Source of the DNA: Bacteroidales bacterium
GTDB taxonomy: Bacteria > Bacteroidota > Bacteroidia > Bacteroidales > P3
Length of the DNA stretch: 64,000 nucleotides
Assembly: GCA_017479385.1 (NCBI GenBank)
Contig: JAFVCE010000015.1
Location: forward strand, 124,001 to 188,000
Direction: 5' to 3'
Part shown: piece after piece, positions 15,997 to 24,031 of the stretch
Position numbering within the stretch: the first letter of the stretch is position 1
Layout of the letters: each line of letters opens with the position of its first letter
Translations under genes and position numbers: made by a program
The notes under the pieces: model-generated
What the model was told of the DNA's origin: nothing
Seen by the model: only the letters and a program-made list of their open reading frames with translations
Databases searched by the model: none

Positions 15997-16374
15997 ATGA
16001 CAGACTGGGCGAAGCTCAGATGGGCTATGGCAGTCACCGCAGTGGTGCTGTTGGTGGTGGGGTATTACCTCATCGACCCTGTTGGGGTGTGGTGGGCGCC
16101 CAAGTGCCCGTTCCACCTGCTTACCGGTCTCGACTGCCCAGGGTGTGGCAACCAACGCGCCGTCCACGCCCTGCTTCACGGCAACCTGCGCGAGGCCGTG
16201 GCGGCAAACCCTTTCTTCGTGGCCTCGATACCATACTTGGCAGCCCTCATTTTCGGAGAGGTGGGCAGAAGCCGTTTGGCCTTGTTCTTTCGCCGGTGGA
16301 CGCAACATAGGACGGTGATTTATGTCTACCTGGGACTGATTTGTGTTTGGTGGGTAGTGCGCAACTTAATTTAA
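15997..16374 (+). CDS. DUF2752 membrane protein
   Basis: The 125-residue protein has three or four helices and the family core CPFHLLTGLDCPGCGNQRA near residue 36. CPF...CPGCG is invariant in DUF2752, and the cysteines may form a disulfide or bind metal. DUF2752 genes often sit next to CD225 genes, as here, where the start codon follows the CD225 stop directly. Function unknown. Its 3' end overlaps the convergent DUF1905 gene by 4 nt. Confidence 0.88.
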   Translation: MTDWAKLRWAMAVTAVVLLVVGYYLIDPVGVWWAPKCPFHLLTGLDCPGCGNQRAVHALLHGNLREAVAANPFFVASIPYLAALIFGEVGRSRLALFFRRWTQHRTVIYVYLGLICVWWVVRNLI

Positions 16375-16649
16375 ATCAATGGTTTAAGGGTTACCTCGAC
16401 GGTATCGCCAAACGTTTTGCCGATAGCGGTGCGGACGGCCTTGGTCAAGCCAATAATGTAGCAAATATTGCCCTCGGCGTCGTGCACACCCATATTCACC
16501 ACACTACCGCTGTAGGGGTAGCCGTCGAATGTGGCCTCAACTCTAAGTCGCCCTTTGCCGTAGACTTGGCGGATGTTGATGGGAACAACGATGTAGGCGG
16601 CGTCCATTGTCCCGTTCTGTATAATCGTGGCTTCGAAATGGTGGGTCAT
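16371..16649 (-). CDS. DUF1905-domain protein
   Basis: The 92-residue protein reads MTHHFEATIIQNGTMDAAYI then VVPINIRQVYGKGRLRVEAT and a later GLTKAVRTAIGKTFGDTVEV, matching the small beta-barrel DUF1905 domain (double-psi barrel, AbrB-like topology). Function is not established; family members are sometimes fused to a YdeI-like bacteriocin-protection domain, which is absent here. Confidence 0.85.
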   Translation of the reverse strand: MTHHFEATIIQNGTMDAAYIVVPINIRQVYGKGRLRVEATFDGYPYSGSVVNMGVHDAEGNICYIIGLTKAVRTAIGKTFGDTVEVTLKPLI

Positions 16650-16749
16650 AGCGTTTCGTTTTTTTGCGGTACTTGTTTGTTTCTCGGTCGGCGGGCAGGT
16701 TGCTCACTTTCACCCACTTCGGGACGTGGCCGAGCAACACCAGACCCTG

Positions 16750-16780
16750 CAAAGATACATCTTTTTTTTATTTCTGCCAA
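16750..16780 (-). promoter_or_regulatory. Promoter of the DUF1905 gene
   Basis: TATCTTTG (16757-16750, minus) with TTG (16780-16778) 20 nt upstream; it is divergent from and interleaved with the ruvC promoter. Confidence 0.6.
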
Positions 16781-16784
16781 GAAA

Positions 16785-16816
16785 TTTGTTTAGTTCGGGA
16801 AAAATATGTAACTTTG
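16785..16816 (+). promoter_or_regulatory. Promoter of ruvC
   Basis: TTTG (16785-16788), a 20-nt spacer, then TAACTTTG (16809-16816): an exact Bacteroidota consensus. The ruvC ATG is 17 nt past the -7, so the leader is about 10 nt. Confidence 0.75.
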
Positions 16817-16832
16817 CAAAAAATTGAACCGT

Positions 16833-17414
16833 ATGTTGATTCTTGGCATAGACCCTGGCACACAGATACTTGGCTACAGTATCCTCGACACCGACCACGA
16901 CAAACCACGCATCGAGGTCATGGATGTGCTCTACCTGAAACGCATTGCCGACTTCAATATGCGCATACGCAAAATCTTCGACTCCACCCTGCGCCTCATC
17001 GACTCTTACCACCCCGACCACCTGGCCATCGAAGCCCCTTTCTTTGGCAAGAACGTGCAGTCTATGCTCAAGCTGGGGCGCGCCCAAGGGGTGGCCATTG
17101 CCGCCGCCATGAGTCGCGACCTCTCGATAACCGAATACGAACCAGCCACAATCAAACAGACCGTCACCGGCAACGGCAACGCCGCCAAAGAGCAGGTGGC
17201 CTCGATGTTGCGCACCCTGCTCGGGTTCGATGAGAACCCAGCCTACCTCGACGCTACCGACGCGCTGGCGGTGGCCTATACCTTTTATATGATAAACAGC
17301 AGCCCCGTGGCCGACCTCCGGCAGCAGTTGACACCTAAAACCAAGCGCCGCCCTCGCTCTTCGAAAAAAGCCTGGGCTTCGTTTGTCGACAGCAATCCCG
17401 ACCGTGTGGTCTGA
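16833..17414 (+). CDS. ruvC: Holliday junction endodeoxyribonuclease RuvC
   Basis: The 193-residue protein begins MLILGIDPGTQILGYSILDT, whose Asp is the first of four acidic metal ligands; HLAIEAPFFGKNVQSMLKLG (about 72) supplies the second, and EYEPATIKQTVTGNGNAAKE and DATDALAVAYTFYM the rest. It cuts Holliday junctions with RuvAB during recombination. A TTG three codons earlier is possible, but the ATG fits the family start and the promoter distance. The C-terminal tail is basic and a little longer than usual. Confidence 0.96.
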   Translation: MLILGIDPGTQILGYSILDTDHDKPRIEVMDVLYLKRIADFNMRIRKIFDSTLRLIDSYHPDHLAIEAPFFGKNVQSMLKLGRAQGVAIAAAMSRDLSITEYEPATIKQTVTGNGNAAKEQVASMLRTLLGFDENPAYLDATDALAVAYTFYMINSSPVADLRQQLTPKTKRRPRSSKKAWASFVDSNPDRVV

Positions 17415-17443
17415 AAAAAAATGAACCTCATAAAATCTTAGCC

Positions 17444-18679
17444 GTGAACCGTTTACGAACCATAGTCATCATTCTCACAGCCGCAACCTTGTTGTTCGCC
17501 TCCTGCCATCCAAAGCAGAAACTCTTCGACCCTGTGGCGGTCGACTTTAAGGCCGACTACAACCCCGTGTTCGACGGGCTGCTCTACCCTTCGATGATTC
17601 TTGCCCTTTCGGGCACCAGCGCCTCGACCACAGCCCAAAACCTTTTCACGGTAGAGGTAACCTCTCCGCGCGACAACGCAGTGCTCCGCGTGGTGATAGA
17701 CTCGTCGAACCTTAATTATGTCACTATTTTCCAGGAGGTTATGCCACGCCGAGGCGAACGCTACACTTTCTCGCCAGCCGTGAAGTGGAAGTACGACAAC
17801 CTCTACCGTATGCGCCAGCAGGGTGTTGCCGACCTAACCTTTACCTGCTTCATCAACGACGAGGAGGTGGACGTCAAGAACCTGCGCCTCAACTACCGCT
17901 CGGTCAACGAGTGCCCACTCACCCTCGTGTCGCGTGGCGAAACCTACGACTTTCGCTGGCTTTTCTCGGCCTACGTCAACGAGGAACACCCCTACATCGA
18001 CCAAATTTTGACCGAAATCCTCGACCAAGGAACCATATCGCGCTTTGTGGGCTACCAGTCGGGCGAGAAGGCTGTGTGTGACCAGGTTTTTGCCATTTGG
18101 CACTACGCCCTCAGCCGTGGAATTACCTACAGCTCAATATCTTGCACTCCCAACCCCTCGCGCAAGGCCAATGTGCAGCACATTCGTTTCTTCGACGAAG
18201 TGTACAACACCAAGCAGGCCAACTGCGTAGACGCCTGCGTCTTTTTTGCCTCGATAATGCGCAAAATAGGCCTCAAACCGGTCATCTTTGTCGAGCCTTG
18301 CCACGCTTACCTCGGCTATTATACCGACAAGAACCGCAAGCACGTAGAACTGCTCGAAACCACCATCACCTCGTGGGTGAACTATCCCGACATGGAGCGC
18401 AACCTCGACGCCGACGGCCGCCTGCCGCAAAATCAGCTCGACAAAATTTCGAAATACTTAACCGATAAGCAGTTACAGCAATACGAGGCCGGTAAAATGA
18501 CCTTCGACGAACTGAAGCTCGCCCTCTCGCACCAACTCTTCGACCGTGCCTCGACCTACAACGCCGAGACCTACACAGCCAACCTCTCGCTCTTTGCCGA
18601 CAGCACCCAGGCTCAGTACCAGCAACTCGACCTCGAACTGTTGCGCAAGCAGGTGCAGCCCATTTCGTCGCCCAGATAG
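17444..18679 (+). CDS. Transglutaminase-like lipoprotein
   Basis: The 411-residue protein starts with GTG and has a lipoprotein signal (IVIILTAATLLFASC, Cys about 21). After a beta-rich N-terminal half, QANCVDACVFFASIMRKIGL (about 265) and VEPCHAYLGYY (about 288) give the Cys and His order of the transglutaminase/cysteine-protease core. The Asp position is uncertain. Such lipoproteins are expected on the periplasmic or outer membrane face; whether it is a protease, a crosslinker or an inactive relative is open. It follows ruvC by 29 nt. Confidence 0.7.
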   Translation: MNRLRTIVIILTAATLLFASCHPKQKLFDPVAVDFKADYNPVFDGLLYPSMILALSGTSASTTAQNLFTVEVTSPRDNAVLRVVIDSSNLNYVTIFQEVMPRRGERYTFSPAVKWKYDNLYRMRQQGVADLTFTCFINDEEVDVKNLRLNYRSVNECPLTLVSRGETYDFRWLFSAYVNEEHPYIDQILTEILDQGTISRFVGYQSGEKAVCDQVFAIWHYALSRGITYSSISCTPNPSRKANVQHIRFFDEVYNTKQANCVDACVFFASIMRKIGLKPVIFVEPCHAYLGYYTDKNRKHVELLETTITSWVNYPDMERNLDADGRLPQNQLDKISKYLTDKQLQQYEAGKMTFDELKLALSHQLFDRASTYNAETYTANLSLFADSTQAQYQQLDLELLRKQVQPISSPR

Positions 18680-18718
18680 CGACACAAAAGGGCCAATTTT
18701 GGTCTAAATAAATTCTCA

Positions 18719-18727
18719 CCCCCCCCC
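18719..18727. repeat. C9 homopolymer tract
   Basis: Nine C residues lie in the gap between the transglutaminase-like gene and the subtilase promoter, upstream of the -33 element by about 100 nt. Confidence 0.8.
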
Positions 18728-18830
18728 TCGGGCCATTTTTCGCTCAAAAAGTAGTGCGATGGGCTAAAAGCTACTCTCTTGAAACTCAAAAGGTTATCAA
18801 AAAAGTTTGTGTTAAAATTGTGCGCAGGCC

Positions 18831-18861
18831 TTGTCTGTTCGAAATTTTATGCGTATCTTTG
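18831..18861 (+). promoter_or_regulatory. Promoter of the T9SS subtilase gene
   Basis: TTG (18831-18833), a 20-nt spacer and TATCTTTG (18854-18861). The start codon is about 52 nt further on. Confidence 0.65.
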
Positions 18862-18912
18862 CCGCCGAAAAGTACAGACATTAAACAAACTAACCAACTA
18901 AAACACAAAGTT

Positions 18913-21900
18913 ATGAAGAAAATTACTATCGCGTTAGTGTTTGCAATGGCAGCATTCTTCACTGTCACTGCTCAAAAAAAAGTGGTCTCGTTTCCCGATA
19001 TGTCGAAGCGTACCGTGCAAACCGCCAACCCCATTGCCGAGGGTCTTTCGGCTCAAAGTGCTTACCTCTATGTTGACCTTATGCGTGGCATGAACCACGA
19101 CGAGGTTGCCAAACGCTACAACCTAACCCGCTCGGCAGGCCGCATAACGGTGCCTGCCTTTGCCCTCCTCGCACCACAGGCCGACGCTAACCAACTTGCC
19201 CGCTACGGCGTTAGGCTCAAACAGCGCAGCGGCGATATGGCTACGCTCCAAATCCCTCTTAGCAGCTTTATCGAGTTTGCTCAGTCGGGTCTTTGCTCGC
19301 ATTTAGATATTGGCGTAAAGGCCCACACCAGCCTCGACCAGGTGCGCAACATTCTTGGTATCGACGCCATCCATGCCGGTCTGCACCTGCCACAGGGCTA
19401 CGACGGCGAGGGCGTTGTGGTAGGCATTGTAGACGTTGGACTGGAGTATGCACACCCCTCGTTCTACGACAGCGACAACTCCACCCTGCGCGTGAAACGC
19501 GTGTGGGACCAGACAGCCGATGTAGACTCGACCCAAAACCCTGCCCGCTTTGCCTATGGCGCCGAGTACACAACCCAGAGCGAGATTATTGCTGCCGCCA
19601 GAAGCCACGTCGACCAGAGCCACGGCACCCACATTGCTGGCACCGCCGCTGGCACGGGCGGAACCACCGACTATAAGGGCATTGCCCCCAAGGCCGACCT
19701 CGTTTTTGTGGCCACCACGCTCACCTCGTCAGCCATTTTCGACGGCATTAGTTACATTCGCGACTATGCCGACTCGGTGGGTAAACCTTGCGTCATCAAC
19801 CTCAGCATTGGCAGCCAAGAGGGCCCTCACGACGGCTCTTCGTCGTTCGACCGTATGTGTATCAACATGATTAGCGAACGCCCAGACAGCCTGCTCATTG
19901 TCGGCTCTGTGAGCAACGATGGCGACCGTAAAATCCACACCTCGAAGACTTTCTCGCTGGGCGACCCAACCTACTATGACGACACTGTGACGCAGCAATA
20001 CCCCTCCTTCCTCCGCGACACCATTCCCTACACCGATACTGTTGTCGTTAACGACACTGTGCTCGACTCGCTCAGCGGCGAGATAGTATCTATCCTCGAC
20101 ACTACCTATATTGTCGATACATTCCGCATTCGCGACACTTTGATTTGGAGAGACACCACCGTCGTGCGCCAGCGCGCCGTCTACTCGGGTGGCGACAGCA
20201 TGCTCTACACGCTCATCAATTTCGACGGAACCGTTGGCGGCGTGGCCACAGTGGATATGTGGGGCGAAGGCTGGGACGGCTTCGAGGCCGGCATTGCCTT
20301 TCTCGACACCACTACTGGCACCTTTGTCGACGCCGGACAGTTATACTCGTCGGCCACATACCATGAACTGACCGACACGATTTACTACGACGACTCGATC
20401 CAGGTGGCCTACGTCGATGTATACGCGAGCGGATTTACTTTCTATTCTAATCGCGAAGAAATTCACCTCATCATCGACAACAGCGCCCAAACCAACCCCA
20501 ACCTCATGCTCTGCTTGGTGGTTAAATGCAACGCCGATGCCACGGTTCATGCCTGGGCCATCGACGCCACATTCACCAACGCTGGCTACGACAGCATTGC
20601 CGACGGCAACTCTAACTACACCGCCGGCGAGGTGGGCGGCTCGTGCCCCTCTATCATCTCGGTGGGTTCCTACGTCAGCCGCGCTTCGTGGACCGACGCC
20701 AACAACCACTCATTCAGCCTCAGCGGCCTGACGGTGGGCGAACGCTCGTCGTTCTCGTCGCTCGGACCCACCACCGACGGCCGTATCAAACCCGACGTCA
20801 TGGCCCCGGGCCAATACATAGCAGCCCCCTGCAGCCGTTTCGACGCCAACTATATGAACTCTACCTATACGTGCGCTACCGAAAACTATAACGGCAACGA
20901 AGAGTACTATGGCGTCATGCAAGGCACCTCGATGTCGGCCCCCATGGTCACAGGTGTCTTAGCCCTGTGGCTCCAAGCCAACCCCTCGCTCAATGCAGAC
21001 ACCGTGCTCTCTATTATCCGCGCCACATCTATCTCCGACAACATTACGGGCGTAATCGACTCGACTGGCAGCACCTCGTGGGGCTGGGGCCGCATTAACC
21101 CCATGGGCGGTCTGCCATTGGCCGACACGCTCTACACCCTCTTTGCCAGCCCCTCCAGCGTAGACCGTGGCAGCGTGACCGGTGCGGGCGTCTACCCAGC
21201 CGATACCACCATCACCATCACCGCCACACCGCTGCCGGGCTACCACTTTGCAGGCTGGAACGACGGCGACTCGCTCAATCCCCGCACCGTCACCATTAGC
21301 AGCAATATGGCGTTAGTGGCCATCTTCGACGAGAACGAATTCGAAGAGTGCCCCCCAATCACCAGCCTCCCCTGGCAGGCCACGTTCAACGACGACTTCC
21401 TGTGCTGGAGCCGCGTCGACGCTGATGGCGACGGCTACAACTGGCGCCACTATGCCGGCTATGCCGTGTCTGAGACCTACGCCTACTTCGACCGTTCCGA
21501 CCAAGACCTCACGCCCAACAACTGGCTCATCAGCCAACCCATCGAGCTGGGCGACCAAGCTGCCATCCTGCGCTGGTCTGACAAGGCCCTGAGCGACGAC
21601 TACTACGCCGAGCACTACTCGGTCTATATCAGCACCACCGGCGACGAGTTGAGCGACTTTGGCGAACCCATCTTCAGCACCACCCTCACCGGCCCGGCCG
21701 AGACCGACCGCTCGTTCGACCTTGCCGACTATGCAGGCCAAACCATCCACATCGCCTTCCGCCACCACGACCCAGGCAACGCCTTCATCCTCGGCATACG
21801 CAAGGTCCGCATTATGCTCAATCAAGGCATAGACCAGCCGCTCTCCGACGCTGCCGCCACCGTCAGCACCGAAGGCCGCACCATCAGCGTCAGCGCGCCG

Positions 21901-22053
21901 CAACCCACCAGCGTCACCATCATCGACGCCATCGGCCGTACCGTGGCCACCTCGGCCTCGCAGGCTCAGGCCTCGTTTGTCATGCCCTCGGCCGGTATCT
22001 ACATGGTCAAAGTGGGCAACGGCCAGTACCACAAAGTTGCTATCACCCGCTAA
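18913..22053 (+). CDS. Secreted S8 subtilisin-family protease with T9SS sorting domain
   Basis: The protein of 1046 residues starts MKKITIALVFAMAAFFTVTA, a signal peptide; the ATG at 18913 is chosen over a long upstream frame that crosses the promoter. The catalytic triad is visible: Asp in GIVDVGLEYAHPSF, His in HGTHIAGTAAG (codons near 19621) and Ser in GTSMSAPMVTGVL (near 20930). After the protease come an InlB-type repeat with GYHFAGWNDGDS, a cleaved-adhesin/choice-of-anchor-J domain (about 815-965) and a short C-terminal type IX sorting domain ending YMVKVGNGQYHKVAITR. It should be exported, passed through the type IX system and attached to or released from the cell surface. An insertion between His and Ser (about residues 355-560) carries Asp/Thr-rich beta strands. 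Confidence 0.9.
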   Translation: MKKITIALVFAMAAFFTVTAQKKVVSFPDMSKRTVQTANPIAEGLSAQSAYLYVDLMRGMNHDEVAKRYNLTRSAGRITVPAFALLAPQADANQLARYGVRLKQRSGDMATLQIPLSSFIEFAQSGLCSHLDIGVKAHTSLDQVRNILGIDAIHAGLHLPQGYDGEGVVVGIVDVGLEYAHPSFYDSDNSTLRVKRVWDQTADVDSTQNPARFAYGAEYTTQSEIIAAARSHVDQSHGTHIAGTAAGTGGTTDYKGIAPKADLVFVATTLTSSAIFDGISYIRDYADSVGKPCVINLSIGSQEGPHDGSSSFDRMCINMISERPDSLLIVGSVSNDGDRKIHTSKTFSLGDPTYYDDTVTQQYPSFLRDTIPYTDTVVVNDTVLDSLSGEIVSILDTTYIVDTFRIRDTLIWRDTTVVRQRAVYSGGDSMLYTLINFDGTVGGVATVDMWGEGWDGFEAGIAFLDTTTGTFVDAGQLYSSATYHELTDTIYYDDSIQVAYVDVYASGFTFYSNREEIHLIIDNSAQTNPNLMLCLVVKCNADATVHAWAIDATFTNAGYDSIADGNSNYTAGEVGGSCPSIISVGSYVSRASWTDANNHSFSLSGLTVGERSSFSSLGPTTDGRIKPDVMAPGQYIAAPCSRFDANYMNSTYTCATENYNGNEEYYGVMQGTSMSAPMVTGVLALWLQANPSLNADTVLSIIRATSISDNITGVIDSTGSTSWGWGRINPMGGLPLADTLYTLFASPSSVDRGSVTGAGVYPADTTITITATPLPGYHFAGWNDGDSLNPRTVTISSNMALVAIFDENEFEECPPITSLPWQATFNDDFLCWSRVDADGDGYNWRHYAGYAVSETYAYFDRSDQDLTPNNWLISQPIELGDQAAILRWSDKALSDDYYAEHYSVYISTTGDELSDFGEPIFSTTLTGPAETDRSFDLADYAGQTIHIAFRHHDPGNAFILGIRKVRIMLNQGIDQPLSDAAATVSTEGRTISVSAPQPTSVTIIDAIGRTVATSASQAQASFVMPSAGIYMVKVGNGQYHKVAITR

Positions 22054-22111
22054 TCGGTCGGTAGTGGCAGCAGCAAACGGCCACGTTTGCTTGCACACAA
22101 AAGGAGTTATG

Positions 22112-22144
22112 ATTCGGGCCGCGCGCAGCGCGGCCCGAATTTTC
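22112..22144 (+). terminator. Hairpin after the subtilase gene
   Basis: Arms of 13 bp (22112-22124 and 22128-22140) around GCA, followed by TTTT. It lies 58 nt past the subtilase stop. Confidence 0.7.
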
Positions 22145-22240
22145 ACCAACAAGCTAAGCCGCAACAATTCCCACCCACAGCGTCGTCCACCCATATCGGT
22201 AATCTCCAAAACCAACGCTACTATCCAAAAACGCCCCACG

Positions 22241-22306
22241 AAAGTCGCTCATGCGTCGCCAAAAAGTCGCTCATGCGTCGCCAGAATATTGGTCCGACGT
22301 CGCCAA
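22241..22306. repeat. 22-nt tandem repeat, three units
   Basis: Units at 22241-22262 and 22263-22284 differ only in the last base (AAAGTCGCTCATGCGTCGCC core); the third, 22285-22306, is diverged but keeps CGTCGCCAA. The period is twice 11. Confidence 0.75.
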
Positions 22307-22324
22307 AAATCGCTATCCAACCGC

Positions 22325-22407
22325 TTGAAAATCAAGCCTTATTCGACCTCAATACGACCCTAATCCCTCCTTAACACGACCCCAACCCTGATAATCAGCC
22401 AGTTACA
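22325..22407 (-). repeat. Dispersed 11-nt-unit repeat, copy B
   Basis: On the minus strand it reads GTAACTGGCTGATTATCAGG, then GGTCGTGTTAAGG, GGTCGTATTGAGG and GGCTTGATTTTCAA. Both inverted ends are recognisable. Confidence 0.8.
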
Positions 22408-22519
22408 GCCGCCAAAATCACACAAAAAAACAGCCACCACCCTCCCCAAAAAAACAAAAAGCCCCCCCCCGCACACACAAAAAAACAGTGCCGAAAAATC
22501 CATTTTTTCGGCACTCAAG
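22408..22519. other. Low-complexity A/C-rich spacer
   Basis: A/C-rich sequence including a C9 tract (22462-22470) and a short GCCGAAAAATCC / TTTTTTCGGC inverted repeat (about 22491-22513) just downstream of the tRNA-Ser gene on the minus strand, which could end that transcript. No coding frame. Confidence 0.5.
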
Positions 22520-22604
22520 CGGAAAGAGAGGGATTCGAACCCCCGGACCCTTGCAGGTCAACGGTTTTCAAGACCGCCGCGATCGACCACTCCGCCATCT
22601 TTCC
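22520..22604 (-). tRNA. tRNA-Ser (anticodon TGA)
   Basis: The 85-nt gene has acceptor arms GGAAAGA/TCTTTCC, discriminator G, a T-arm containing GGTTCGAATCC, a long variable arm typical of tRNA-Ser, and an anticodon loop CTTGAAAA with TGA. CCA is not encoded. Its promoter is at 22610-22640. Confidence 0.95.
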
Positions 22605-22609
22605 GTTTG

Positions 22610-22640
22610 CAAAGATACGTCAAATTATCGATATGGCAAA
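22610..22640 (-). promoter_or_regulatory. Promoter of tRNA-Ser
   Basis: TTTG (22640-22637), 19-nt spacer, TATCTTTG (22617-22610) on the minus strand, ending 6 nt before the tRNA. Confidence 0.7.
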
Positions 22641-22647
22641 ATTTTTT

Positions 22648-22827
22648 TTATTTCTGTTTGATTTCGTGGCATTTGCAGTTTGCGCAGCGGCCTGTGCGAG
22701 GGTCGGCGTTGACGCACGGGCGGCGAAATTCGTCGCTTTTGTGGGTCAGCATTTTCAGCCCCAGTCCGGCTATCATTGCGGCCACGGCTACGATGGCCAC
22801 TATCAGTACTACAAGCAGAGTCTTCAT
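22648..22827 (-). CDS. Small membrane protein with a cysteine tail, between two tRNA genes
   Basis: The 59-residue protein starts MKTLLVVLIVAIVAVAAMIA (one N-terminal helix) and ends with a Cys-rich tail: RRPCVNADPRTGRCANCKCHEI. The four cysteines could bind metal or form disulfides. Similar short proteins with an N-terminal helix and C-terminal CxxC-like tail occur in Bacteroidales, but I know no function. It lies 34 nt downstream of tRNA-Asn and may share its transcript. Confidence 0.65.
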   Translation of the reverse strand: MKTLLVVLIVAIVAVAAMIAGLGLKMLTHKSDEFRRPCVNADPRTGRCANCKCHEIKQK

Positions 22828-22861
22828 TATACAAAAAAACCGCGTTGTTTTCCGCGGTTTG

Positions 22862-22935
22862 CTCCCCAAGCAGGACTTGAACCTGCGACCCCCTGATTAA
22901 CAGTCAGGTGCTCTAACCAACTGAGCTATTGAGGA
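22862..22935 (-). tRNA. tRNA-Asn (anticodon GTT)
   Basis: The 74-nt gene has acceptor arms TCCTCAA/TTGGGGA (one G-T pair), D-loop AGCTCAGTTGGTTAGAGC, anticodon loop CTGTTAAT with GTT, and T-arm GCAGGTTCAAGTCCTGC. CCA is not encoded. Confidence 0.95.
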
Positions 22936-22959
22936 ATGTTTCTCTCTCGAAATCGGGTG

Positions 22960-22990
22960 CAAAATTACACACTTTTTTTGGATTAGCAAA
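22960..22990 (-). promoter_or_regulatory. Promoter of tRNA-Asn
   Basis: TTTG (22990-22987), 19-nt spacer and TAATTTTG (22967-22960) on the minus strand, 24 nt before the tRNA 5' end. Confidence 0.7.
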
Positions 22991-23036
22991 ATTTTTTTTG
23001 ATATTTTTTGAATTTTATTTTTTAACAACCAGATTA

Positions 23037-23843
23037 TCAATTGAATATATACTGCAAATTTTTAACCAAATCGCTTGCAATGAGCGACGATTGCGACTGC
23101 TTTTGGGTCGCAATATCGCCAGATTTGCCATGTAGGAACACGCCTGTTTGCGCAGCCTCGAAGGGCTCTACCCCCTGCGCGAGCAGGCCGAGGATGATTC
23201 CTGTAAGTACGTCGCCGCTGCCTGCGGTGGCCATGCCGGGGTTGCCGGTGGTGTTTGTGGCCTGCTGCCCGTCGGGGCCGAAAATGTGTGTGCGATGGCT
23301 TTTGGCAACGATTACGAGGTGGTGTTGGCGCGCCATCGCAGCAGGGTCGGCTGTGCCGAACAGGCGGCGGTATTCGCCCTCGTGGGGGGTGATGATGGTC
23401 GATTGGGGCAGGGCGTTGAGCAGGTCGGGGTGGGCGGCGCAGAGGTTGAGGGCGTCGGCGTCGAGCAGTAGTGGCAGGTCGTTTTCGGCTACAGCTTTGA
23501 GTAGTGCCGCGAGGCCTCGCGCGGTTGGGTCGGCTGTGCCCAACCCTGGGCCTGCGGCCACGGCGCTGTAGCGCCCCGGCAGGCTCGGTGGCGTGGTGAA
23601 GAGGGTGGGCGAGGGGTCGAGGCTGGTCATGGCCTCGGGCAGGGCGGTTTGGAGGATGTTGACTCCGCGCTCGGGGATGTGGACTGTTAGCAGCCCTGCG
23701 CCGGCTCGCAGGCAGGCTTCGGCGGCCAGCACGGCGCAACCCATGCGGCCGTAGCTGCCGGCCACGAGCAGGGCGTGACCGTAGTGCCACTTGTAGGTTT
23801 CGGGGTCGCGATTGGTGAGCAGTTTTCGGGTCTCGGGTTTCAT
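23037..23843 (-). CDS. nnrD: ADP-dependent (S)-NAD(P)H-hydrate dehydratase
   Basis: The 268-residue protein has the YjeF C-terminal kinase-like fold: YGHALLVAGSYGRMGCAVLA (about 21), GPGLGTADPTARG (about 98), LDADALNLCAAHPDLL, TPHEGEYRRLFG (about 147) and the signature NPGMATAGSGDVLTGIILGL (about 203). It repairs hydrated NAD(P)H using ADP. Most bacteria fuse it to the NnrE epimerase; that N-terminal domain is absent here and would have to be encoded elsewhere. Start ATG at 23843 gives a normal stand-alone length. Confidence 0.93.
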   Translation of the reverse strand: MKPETRKLLTNRDPETYKWHYGHALLVAGSYGRMGCAVLAAEACLRAGAGLLTVHIPERGVNILQTALPEAMTSLDPSPTLFTTPPSLPGRYSAVAAGPGLGTADPTARGLAALLKAVAENDLPLLLDADALNLCAAHPDLLNALPQSTIITPHEGEYRRLFGTADPAAMARQHHLVIVAKSHRTHIFGPDGQQATNTTGNPGMATAGSGDVLTGIILGLLAQGVEPFEAAQTGVFLHGKSGDIATQKQSQSSLIASDLVKNLQYIFN

Positions 23844-23868
23844 CGTGAGAGGTGATTTTTTTGTCGCT

Positions 23869-23958
23869 GTAAGTGGCTGATTATTAGGGTTGAGGAGGGG
23901 TTAAAGAGGGGTTAAGGTCGTATTGAGGTCGAATAGGGCTTGATAATCAGACGGTTAG
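23869..23958 (+). repeat. Dispersed 11-nt-unit repeat, copy C (best preserved)
   Basis: The left end GTAAGTGGCTGATTATTAGG and right end TTGATAATCAGACGGTTA are inverted relative to each other (TAASTGNCTGATTATNA against TNATAATCAGNCNGTTA). Between them run 11-nt units such as AGGGGTTAAAG, AGGGGTTAAGG, TCGTATTGAGG and TCGAATAGGGC. Five related copies occur at 6706, 22325, 40244, 49085 and 59125, always between genes. Confidence 0.8.
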
Positions 23959-23969
23959 ATACTAAATTT

Positions 23970-24012
23970 AACCCACCTCACTGTCGGTTGCTGACCGATG
24001 GTGAGGTGGGTT
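23970..24012 (-). terminator. Compound hairpin after the gingipain-family gene
   Basis: Twelve-base arms (23970-23981 and 24001-24012) enclose a second stem (TCGGT/ACCGA). It begins 19 nt past the stop of the minus-strand protease gene. Confidence 0.65.
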
Positions 24013-24031
24013 TGGCCCCTCTTTGGGGCTA

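Noticed and set aside
22241-22306. CRISPR array
   Set aside because: The units are directly tandem with no spacers, and only three are present.
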